Below are positions 1 through 7,100 of a stretch of DNA of 24,526 bases, in pieces. The DNA comes from JBDTMT01 sp033764095. Its GTDB lineage: Bacteria; Desulfobacterota; Binatia; HRBIN30; CADEER01. The stretch covers positions 1-24,526 of the forward strand of contig JANRJF010000354.1 of NCBI GenBank assembly GCA_033764095.1, in the 5' to 3' direction. The position numbers were made by a program, and so were the translations under genes. The notes beneath the pieces were generated by a model. It saw only the letters and a list, made by a program, of their open reading frames with translations, made no database searches and was not told where the DNA came from. Every line of letters begins with the position of its first letter. The stretch's first letter is position 1.

Positions 1-1501
1 GCGGGAGGAGCGCCGCGCCGGCACCGCCGCCGGCGGTGGTCAGCGCGCCGTCGGCGGCGCGCCGCCAGGCGGCGCCGTCGTCGCCGTCCTGCGGCAGCAC
101 GCTCAGCGACACGTGCTGCAACTGCAGTGCGTCGGCCAGCACTTGGGTCACCTGCGCGGCGACGGCGCGCAGATCGAGCAGCGTCGCCAGCAGCTCGCTC
201 AGCCGGCGCAGCGTGGCGCGCGCGTCGATCGCGGAGCGGAAGAAGGCGCGGTCGACCAGCCGCTGCACCAGCCGGCGCAGCGGGTCGAAGGCGAAGGCGA
301 GCGCGACGACGGTGAGCACGCCGAGGACGGCGCGCTGCCGATCGGTGCCGGCCGGCGCCAGGCGCGAGAAGGCGGCGAGCACGCCGGCGTAGGCGCTGGT
401 GACGACCACGGTGAGCGCCGCGTAGGTGGCGCTGCTGCGGATGACACGGTCGATGTCGAACAGGTCGTGCTTGGCGATCGCGTAGGCGACCGAGGCGGAG
501 AAGGCGGGGGTCAGGAGCAGGCCGAACTGCACCGGCAGCTCGTGGCCGGCGACCAGGCTGTCGCCGAACGCGAACAGCGCCAGCGTGCCGGCGAGGATGG
601 CGCCGGGCAGCACGGCGCGCGCGCGCAGGCGGTCGCGCAGGTCGGTGCTGCGCAGCGCGCTGAGCAGCGCGGCGAGGAAGAAGAGCCCGCCGCCGATGGC
701 GTAGAGATAGGTGAGCCGCAGCGGCAGCAGGTTGGGCGGCTGGCGCGACAGGCCGACCAGTACCGCCGCGGCGAGCGCCGCGCCGAGCGCATAGGGCAGC
801 AGCAGCAGGGCGCGCCGCCCGGCGAGGCGCCGTTCGACCGGGAAGACGAAGGCGAGATGGATCCAGGTGGCCGGGAAGAGCCCTTCCAGCAGGAAGTAGA
901 GGCCGGTCAGCCACGCATGGTCGGCGCGGTGCAGGAAGATGCCGGTGATCGGGTAGAGGCCGGCGATCAGCCCCTGCAGCAGGTAGACCTGCGCCTGGCG
1001 GGTGTGCGGTTGCAGCACGCCGACGGCGATGGCGAAGCCGAGCCAGGCGCAGCCGAAGAGCAGCAGCACGCCGCAGGTCTGCAGGTAGTCGGCCAGCCCG
1101 AAGCGCATCGATACGAGCGTCTCGTCGTGGATGCGCTCGCCGGCGCGCAGCGTGTAGGTGATCGGCGTGCCGATCGGGCGCGCCGCCACGGCGGCGTAGA
1201 TCGCGGCACTGTCGCGGACCGCCACGCCGTCGACCGCGATCACCTGGGCGTGGAAGACGTCGGCACCGCGCGGCGGCCAGTCGACCGCGCCGACCGTCGG
1301 TACGACGCCGTTGCGCATGACGAAGAAGCCGGGGAAGGGGGTGTCGAGCCAGCGCAGGCTGACGATCAACGCCGACACCACCAGCGGCGTCGCGAGCAGC
1401 GCCACCGCCAGCGGCCAGCGGTAGGCGCGCAGGGTGGCGATCAGCGCGGCGCGGCCGCGGGCGTCGGTGGGCGCAGTCGCCAGCGCGCGGCTTGCCTGCA
1501 C
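1..1501 (-). CDS. Membrane sensor histidine kinase, N-terminal part (partial at window edge)
   Basis: This minus-strand frame stays open from position 1501 to the left edge, giving 500 residues of a longer protein. An N-terminal helix (about 29-49) precedes an extracytoplasmic segment (about 60-130) that resembles a PDZ domain. Roughly seven or eight hydrophobic helices follow (about 140-375). The stretch near residues 339-355, reading AYAIAKHDLFDIDRVIRSS, is the junction typical of 7TM-type sensor kinases. A helical linker and the start of what looks like a GAF domain (about 430-500) end the visible part. The HisKA and ATPase domains would lie outside the window, so kinase activity is inferred. 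I chose GTG at 1501 because a GGGGACGGG tract lies about 8 nt upstream and the next in-frame GTG (1639) would place the shared palindromes inside the gene. It is divergent from the soluble kinase at 1709. Confidence 0.72.
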   Translation of the reverse strand, partial: MQASRALATAPTDARGRAALIATLRAYRWPLAVALLATPLVVSALIVSLRWLDTPFPGFFVMRNGVVPTVGAVDWPPRGADVFHAQVIAVDGVAVRDSAAIYAAVAARPIGTPITYTLRAGERIHDETLVSMRFGLADYLQTCGVLLLFGCAWLGFAIAVGVLQPHTRQAQVYLLQGLIAGLYPITGIFLHRADHAWLTGLYFLLEGLFPATWIHLAFVFPVERRLAGRRALLLLPYALGAALAAAVLVGLSRQPPNLLPLRLTYLYAIGGGLFFLAALLSALRSTDLRDRLRARAVLPGAILAGTLALFAFGDSLVAGHELPVQFGLLLTPAFSASVAYAIAKHDLFDIDRVIRSSATYAALTVVVTSAYAGVLAAFSRLAPAGTDRQRAVLGVLTVVALAFAFDPLRRLVQRLVDRAFFRSAIDARATLRRLSELLATLLDLRAVAAQVTQVLADALQLQHVSLSVLPQDGDDGAAWRRAADGALTTAGGGAGAALLP

Positions 1502-1589
1502 GTCGCAGTTCCCGTCCCCGCCGCGCCTAGCACGGCGTCGGAGCGCTGATCCAGCCCGCGCCGCGCCTCCGGCTGGCGCCGTGGGGTGG

Positions 1590-1607
1590 TGTGCAGGGCG
1601 CCGCGCA
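1590..1607. promoter_or_regulatory. Palindromic operator A (distal site, kinase promoter)
   Basis: TGTGCAGGGCGCCGCGCA, an 18-bp imperfect palindrome fitting TGYGCAG-N4-CYGCRCA. Its centre (1598.5) lies 31 bp, about three helical turns, upstream of site B. It is proposed as an upstream activator site for the NtrC-type regulator encoded at 2644. It is related to sites at 10398 and 10432. The DNA match is seen; the binding role is inferred. Confidence 0.45.
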
Positions 1608-1620
1608 GCCGGCCGCGCAC

Positions 1621-1638
1621 TGTGCAGGGTTCCGCACA
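1621..1638. promoter_or_regulatory. Palindromic operator B (proximal site, kinase promoter)
   Basis: TGTGCAGGGTTCCGCACA, an 18-bp palindrome with perfect 5-bp outer arms (TGTGC/GCACA). It matches site A at 15 of 18 positions and the site at 10433-10450 at 13 of 18. Its centre (1629.5) is 51.5 bp upstream of the GG of the candidate -24 element at 1681, exactly the distance seen at the second locus. Inferred enhancer site for a sigma54 activator. Confidence 0.5.
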
Positions 1639-1679
1639 CCGGTTCGGCGGATCCGCCACGGCTGGCGGCGGCGGCGGCT

Positions 1680-1695
1680 TGGCGCGCCGCTTGCG
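1680..1695 (+). promoter_or_regulatory. Candidate sigma54 (-24/-12) promoter of the soluble kinase gene
   Basis: TGGCGCGCCGCTTGCG carries GG (1681) and GC (1693) exactly 12 bp apart, as in the consensus TGGCACG-N4-TTGCW. It matches the element at 10492 closely (GGC, CG, CTTGCGG shared). The predicted transcript start near 1706 leaves only about 3 nt before the ATG at 1709, so the mRNA would be leaderless. That is the main reason for caution, along with high GC, which makes chance matches more likely. Confidence 0.42.
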
Positions 1696-1708
1696 GCAGC
1701 CGGCGGCG

Positions 1709-2524
1709 ATGTCCCTCTCCAGCGCCGGCGAGGCGCTTGAAGCGTCCGGTCGCGAGCCCCTTGCGCATCACCAGCGGCTCGGCCAGCTCGGCGAGCACAT
1801 CGCGCGCGTCGCGCACGAGCTGAACGCGCCGGTCAGCCTGATCGCCGGCAGCCTCGGCAACCTGGACCGCCAGTTCGACACCCTGCTGCGCTACGTCGAG
1901 GCGACGCGGCCCTACCTGGACCGCCACCCGGCGCTCGCCGAGGCGTTCCGCACGGCGCGCGTCGACTACGCGGTGGACAACGCCCGCACCCTGCTGGCGA
2001 TCTGCGACGAGGGCGTGCAGCGGGTCGGCTACGTCGTCGAGCAACTGCGCACCTACGCGCGACGCGGCAACGCCGAGCCGGTGGCGGCGCCGCTCGACCT
2101 CACCGCGGTGCTGCACGGCGCCGCCCGCCTGGTCGCGCGCGCCCACCCGAATGCGCCAGCGGTGGAATGGGATCTGCCGGCGCTGCCGGCGCTGGACGGT
2201 GACGCACAGGCGCTCGGCCAGGCGTTCGCCAACCTGCTCGCCAACGCCTGCGAGGCGGTGGCAGGACAACGTGCGCCTCGCCTCGCTGTGCGCGCCCGGC
2301 TGCTCGCCGCGCCGGCGCGCGTCGAGATCCGCGTCGCCGACAACGGCCCCGGCATTCCCGCCGAGTTGCGCGGCGACGTCTTCGCCCCCTTCGTCACCAG
2401 CAAGGCCGCCGGCGTCGGCCTCGGCCTGGCGATCGCGCGCGAGGCGATCGAGCGCCACGGCGGCACGCTCTCTTTGGCGCAGCCCGAGCAGGGCACCGAA
2501 TTCGTCGTGCGCCTGCCGTACTGA
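1709..2524 (+). CDS. Soluble sensor histidine kinase
   Basis: A 271-aa kinase core with no membrane segment. The phosphoacceptor H-box is at about H36 (RVAHELNAPV) inside a two-helix dimerisation domain (about 20-120). The ATPase domain follows, with an N-box near 172-182 (FANLLANACEA), a G1 box at 211-216 (DNGPGIP) and a G2 box near 235-241 (GVGLGLAI). There is no PAS, GAF or other input domain, so it probably senses through a partner or its short N-terminus. The reading frame stays open upstream to 1586, but that stretch is low-complexity Arg/Gly/Ala and contains operator sites, so I start at ATG 1709. It precedes the sigma54 response regulator by 119 nt and presumably phosphorylates it. 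Together they resemble NtrB/NtrC-type pairs, but the signal is unknown. Confidence 0.85.
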   Translation: MSLSSAGEALEASGREPLAHHQRLGQLGEHIARVAHELNAPVSLIAGSLGNLDRQFDTLLRYVEATRPYLDRHPALAEAFRTARVDYAVDNARTLLAICDEGVQRVGYVVEQLRTYARRGNAEPVAAPLDLTAVLHGAARLVARAHPNAPAVEWDLPALPALDGDAQALGQAFANLLANACEAVAGQRAPRLAVRARLLAAPARVEIRVADNGPGIPAELRGDVFAPFVTSKAAGVGLGLAIAREAIERHGGTLSLAQPEQGTEFVVRLPY

Positions 2525-2565
2525 CCTCCGCGCCTGGGCGGGAAAGGCAAAGGCGAAAATCAGAC

Positions 2566-2605
2566 GGCAAAAGTGAGGGCTGGAGTGCTTGTCTTTACTT
2601 TTGCC
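2566..2605 (+). terminator. Hairpin between kinase and regulator genes, possible terminator or attenuator
   Basis: GGCAAAAGT (2566-2574) and ACTTTTGCC (2597-2605) are perfect inverted repeats. As RNA the stem extends inward with G-U pairs to 15 bp (2566-2580 with 2591-2605) around a 10-nt loop. T-rich sequence (TTTTGCC units) follows directly, giving a resemblance to an intrinsic terminator, though the stem is less GC-rich than usual. It could reduce regulator expression relative to the kinase. Confidence 0.4.
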
Positions 2606-2630
2606 TTTTGCCTTTTGCTTTTGCCTTTTG
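2599..2630. repeat. Tandem TTTTGCC microrepeat
   Basis: The sequence reads TTTTGCC, TTTTGCC, TTTTGC, TTTTGCC, TTTTG without interruption, in a genome region that is otherwise very GC-rich. Degenerate complementary units (AAAGGCAAAGGCGAAAA) lie upstream at 2543-2559. The tract sits in the position where a Shine-Dalgarno sequence for the ATG at 2644 would be expected, and none is present. Its function is unknown; slipped-strand expansion is plausible. Confidence 0.75.
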
Positions 2631-2643
2631 AGTTTCTCCTCGT

Positions 2644-4053
2644 ATGAGCCCCGCGGTCCTGGTCCTCGACGACGAACCGGCGAGCGTGAACCTGCTGCGC
2701 ATCACGCTCGGCATGGATTACGAGGTGCACACCGCCACCGACGGCGAGTCGGCGCTGCGCCTGCTGGCGGCGCACCCGGAGATCGCGGTGGCGATCATCG
2801 ACCAGCGCATGCCGGGCATGACCGGCACCGAGTTCATCCAGCGCACGGTGGAGCCCTACCCGCAGCTGGTGCGCATCATTCTCACCGGCTTCACCGACAT
2901 CGAGTCGCTGATCCAGGCGATCAACGCCGGGCGCGTCTACCGCTACCTGACCAAGCCGTGGAATCGCGACGAGTTGCTCGCCACCGTCCGCCAGGGCCTC
3001 GAGGTGCACGCGCTGGCGAGCGAGAATCAGCGCCTGCAGGCGGAGCTGCGGGCTGCCAACGCCCGCCTGCGGGTCGAGAACGCCCAGCTCAAGCGCGAGG
3101 CGAAGGGGCGCTACCGCTTCGACGAGCTGGTCGGCAGCAGCGCCGCGATGCAGAAGCTGCTCGGCCTGATCGAGCGCGTCGTGCAGTCCGACGCGACCGT
3201 GCTGATCACCGGCGAGACCGGCACCGGCAAGGAGTTGGTGGCGCGCGCCATCCACTACAACGGGCCGCGCGCCGATCGGCCCTTCGTCAGCGAGAACTGC
3301 GGTGCGCTGTCGCCCGAGCTGCTGAGCAGCGAGTTGTTCGGCCACCGCAAGGGCGCCTTCACCGGCGCGACGGAGGATCGCCAGGGCCTGTTCGAGGTGG
3401 CCAACGGCGGTACGCTGTTCCTCGACGAGATAGGCGACTGCCCGCCCGATCTGCAGACGCGGCTGCTGCGCGTACTCGACCAGGGCGAGGTGCGCCGCGT
3501 CGGCGACAACACGCCGATCCCGGTCGACGTCCGCATCCTCGCCGCCACCCACCACGACCTCGAGCGCGATGTCGCCGAGGGGCGCTTCCGCAAGGACCTG
3601 TTCTTCCGCCTCAGCGTCATCACCGTGCAGACGCCGCCGCTGCGCGAGCGCCGCGAGGACGTGCCGCTGCTGGCCGCGCACTTCGTCGAGCGCCTCGCCG
3701 CCCGCAGCGGCAGGGCCAGCCCCGGGTTCACCGCCGACGCGCTGGCGCAGCTCGGCGCCTACGATTTCCCCGGCAACGTGCGCGAGCTGGAGAAGATCGT
3801 CGAGCGCGCCTGGACGCTCGGCGAGCCGGGCAGCTTCCTCACCCCGGATCTGCTGCCGGAGAAGCTCGCCGGCCTGGCGCCGGCGCCGGTCGCGGCGGAC
3901 GGCCTGCGTGGCGCGGTGGAGCGCTGCGAGGCGCAGTGCATCCGCGAGGCGCTGCAGCGCAACCACAACAACCAGACGCGCACCGCCGAGGAGCTCGGCG
4001 TCTCGCGCCGCGCGCTGATCGACAAGCTCAACAAGTACGGCATCGGCCGCTGA
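2644..4053 (+). CDS. NtrC-family sigma54-dependent response regulator
   Basis: A 469-aa protein with complete three-domain architecture. The receiver domain (about 4-120) has the acidic pair D9/D10, phosphoacceptor D53 (AIIDQRMPGM) and K104 in a TKPW motif. A coiled-coil linker (about 123-152, heptad-like Leu/Ala/Glu) leads to an AAA+ domain (about 160-395) with Walker A GETGTGKE (190-197), the sigma54-contacting GAFTGA loop (237-242) and Walker B LFLDEIG (258-264). A Fis-type helix-turn-helix closes the protein (about 427-467). An intact GAFTGA means it should activate sigma54 promoters rather than act on sigma70. Its likely partner is the kinase just upstream. The palindromes at 1590, 1621, 10398 and 10432 are my inferred binding sites. 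ATG 2644 is the natural start for the receiver fold, although no ribosome-binding sequence precedes it. Confidence 0.93.
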   Translation: MSPAVLVLDDEPASVNLLRITLGMDYEVHTATDGESALRLLAAHPEIAVAIIDQRMPGMTGTEFIQRTVEPYPQLVRIILTGFTDIESLIQAINAGRVYRYLTKPWNRDELLATVRQGLEVHALASENQRLQAELRAANARLRVENAQLKREAKGRYRFDELVGSSAAMQKLLGLIERVVQSDATVLITGETGTGKELVARAIHYNGPRADRPFVSENCGALSPELLSSELFGHRKGAFTGATEDRQGLFEVANGGTLFLDEIGDCPPDLQTRLLRVLDQGEVRRVGDNTPIPVDVRILAATHHDLERDVAEGRFRKDLFFRLSVITVQTPPLRERREDVPLLAAHFVERLAARSGRASPGFTADALAQLGAYDFPGNVRELEKIVERAWTLGEPGSFLTPDLLPEKLAGLAPAPVAADGLRGAVERCEAQCIREALQRNHNNQTRTAEELGVSRRALIDKLNKYGIGR

Positions 4054-4123
4054 GCCCGGCGCCGTGGGTTAGGGTTTTCCCGCAATGGTGGCCGCGCGAC
4101 TCACTGTGAAATAGCTGATCCAC

Positions 4124-7100
4124 GTGAGCCCCGACTGCCGACTGGCCCGCTGCCGCCGGGTAATCCCCTGGGTGGCGTTGGCGGTGCTCGCGATTGCTCG
4201 CGGTGCGCCGCCGGCGGCGGCCAGCTGCAACCAGATTCCCGGCACGGTCAACCGCTTCCGCGCCGCGGTCGGCACCGTCGACCGGCCGTTCGCGCGGCCG
4301 GGCGATTGGCTGACCATCCGCCGCGGACCGTGCGACCCGGCGGCGCCCGAGTTCGCCGCCGATCCGGCCGCGCACCTCGTGACCGTTGCCTTCCGGCCGC
4401 CGAACGGGCCGGCCAACCTGGTCGTCCTGGCGGCGGACTGCGCCGCGCGGCGCGACGAGATCGCCGCCTGCGCGGCGCGGCCGGAGATCGACCGGGTCAC
4501 ATGCGCGCCGCTGGCCGGCGCGGTTGCGCTGCGCGACTTCGACGGTGCGCGCAACCTGCAGCTCCGCTTCCCGGACACCGACGCGCTGCTCGACGATGCC
4601 GACGACGACCGCACGCCCGCCGCTGCCGACGTGGACCGCACGCTGGCCGGTCCGGCGGCGGTGATCATCACCCGTGCCGATCAGCCGTTGCCGTGTGGGC
4701 TGGCGCGCACGCCGTGCGCCGACCAACCGGACGGGCTCATCGCCTGCGTCGACGCGCTCTACGCCACCGACGGCGAGTGTCACGGCGCGCTGCACGACAC
4801 CTTCCCCTCGTTCACTGCGCTGCCGCCGTCGAACGACTTCCAGGCGCTGTGCGTCGATCCCCAGCGCACCTGCAGCGGCCTGTCGAGCGAGGTGCGCTTC
4901 ACCGTCGACGCAGCCGGCAACCTGTTGATGCCGATGGACTGGCGCGGCGTGCTGCCGCAGCAGGCGCTACCGGTGGCGCGCCTGCTGCGCGTGGTGGCTG
5001 CGGTGCCGGCGTTCAGCGGCGCCGGCGCGCGGCTGCACGTGCCGGAGGGCGCCTTCCTGCACGCCTATTCGCCGGCCGGTGGCCTGCTGTCGCCGAAGTT
5101 CGAGCCGCAGGTTGACGTCACCGATGCCGAGCGCCTGGTGTTGTTCGGCACCGCCGACGCGCCGGAGACGGTGCTGCGCATCGCCCGCCGCAGCCCGAGT
5201 TGGCGACAGTGCTCCGCCGGCGCCGCCGCCGGGCAGCCGTGCGACAGCGACGCCGCTTGTCCGTCCGGGACCTGCGCTAGCGCCACGTGTCGCGGCGGGC
5301 ACGCCGACGGCGCGCAGTGCGGCGGCGACGCCGACTGCCCGCAGGGTGAATGTGGGACGTCGCTGTTCGAGTATCGCGACCAGCAGCGCGACGGCGTCGG
5401 GCCGGTCGTCGTGCCGCGCTTCGGTCCCGGGCTCTGCCAGGACGCGCTGGGCGAGTGTGCGACGGACGCCGACTGCGCCAACGGGCGTTGCGTCAGCTAC
5501 CGGTTCAGCGCCGGGCAGCCGGTATCGCTGGATGGATTGGTCGACTCGCCCGACCTGTTCATCACGGTCGTGCCGGAGGCGATCGACGGCATCGACCTGA
5601 ACGACGACGGCGACCTGCGCGACGATGTGATCCTGATCTCCGACCGCCACACCGGCCAGCGCCAGCGCATCGGCGTGCGCGACAGCGAAGGTCGCGCGGT
5701 GACTCGCCTGCGCGATCTGCCGTTCAGCTATCCCGCCGTCGCCGCCGAGGGATCGCTCACCGCTTTTCTGGAGGCCGAGCCGTTGCAGGGCACCGGCGAC
5801 CTCAACGGCGACGGCGATGAGTTCGACACCATCCTGCGTCTCTACCGCGGCGACGGGGCGGCGGCGCAGGACCTGCTCGCCGATCGGAACCTCACCGCCG
5901 ACGCCGCGCCGCTGATCGATGGGCGCGCACTGGCGCTGCGCGACGGCCTGCTCTGGTATCGCCATCGCGCGGCAGATGACGTGCCGCTGCGCCTGCAGCG
6001 CGTCAGCCTGGCGTCGACGGGCACCCAGGCGAACGGCGCCTCGGGCAGACCGGCGATCTCCGCCGACGGCCGGCACGTCGCCTTCGAGAGCGACGCCACC
6101 AATCTCGCCGCCGACGCCCCGGCGGGTATCACCTCCTATATTCACGATCGCCCCAACGGCGCGACGACGGCGGTGCGGGTGGAGTCCGAGTCGCTGCCCG
6201 CCGGCCAACCCTCGCTGCGTCCGAGCCTGTCCGGCGACGGCGGCACCGTCGCGGTGGCGGTGGAGGATGCGGCCGGCGTTCCCCAGATCTTCGTCGTCGA
6301 GCGCGACGCCGACGACAACGGTGTGCTCGACGAGGCCGGCGGCACCGCCAGCCATGCGATCAGCGCCATCAACGGCGAGCTCGGCGATCGCGAGTCCGAG
6401 TCGCCGGTGTTGAGCCCCGACGCGCGTTTCGTCGCCTACGTCTCCAGCGCCGGCAATCTGCAGCAGGCGCAGACCAGCAAGAACTGGCAGGTGCGGGTGC
6501 GCGACCGCGACCCGGAGCGCACCGGCGTCTTCGATGACCTGACGCGCGAGTGGGTGGCGAACACGCGCGGGCCGGACGAGCTGCTGCGCGGCAACGACCA
6601 ACAGCGGACGACGCCGGCGATCACGCCCGACGGCCGTTTCGCGGCGTTCGGCAGCTTCGAACAGAACCTGCCGAAGCTCGACATCAACAACTACTGCTTC
6701 AATCCGAACAACACGCGGCCGACCTGCGCCGATGTGCTGGTCGCCGACCACCGCGACTACTCGATCGACCTGGTCAGCGCCGCGACCAGCGGCGAGCAGG
6801 GCAACAGCCACTCGCTGTCGCCCGCCATCTCGGCGGACGGGCGCTACGTCGCGTTCCTCAGCTACGCCAACAACCTGGTGCCGGGTGACAGCAACGGCGT
6901 GGCCGACGTATTCGTCTACGACCGCCGCAATCGCGCCGTCGAGCGCGTCAGCGTCGCTTCCGACGGCCGGCCGGGCGATGCGCACTCCGCCGGTCGTGTC
7001 GCAATCTCGGCCGACGGCCGCATCATCACCTTCAATAGCAACGCCAGCACCCTGGTGCCGGGCGACCAAAAGGCGCGCTGCGACAACGACCTCGATGGCC

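Noticed and set aside
113..1549. 478-codon plus-strand open frame
   Set aside because: Its translation is low-complexity Gln/Arg/Glu/Ala/Gly sequence, while the opposite strand encodes a convincing multi-helix kinase. GC-rich codon bias opens the antisense frame.
1586..1708. N-terminal extension of the soluble kinase
   Set aside because: Low-complexity Arg/Gly/Ala sequence that contains operator B and the sigma54-like element; ATG 1709 is the better start.
2599..2630. CRISPR-like or direct-repeat array
   Set aside because: Units are contiguous 6-7-mers with no spacers; a simple microrepeat.
2560..3966. 468-codon minus-strand open frame
   Set aside because: Antisense to the sigma54 regulator, which has every expected motif; the antisense product is repetitive and has no domain.
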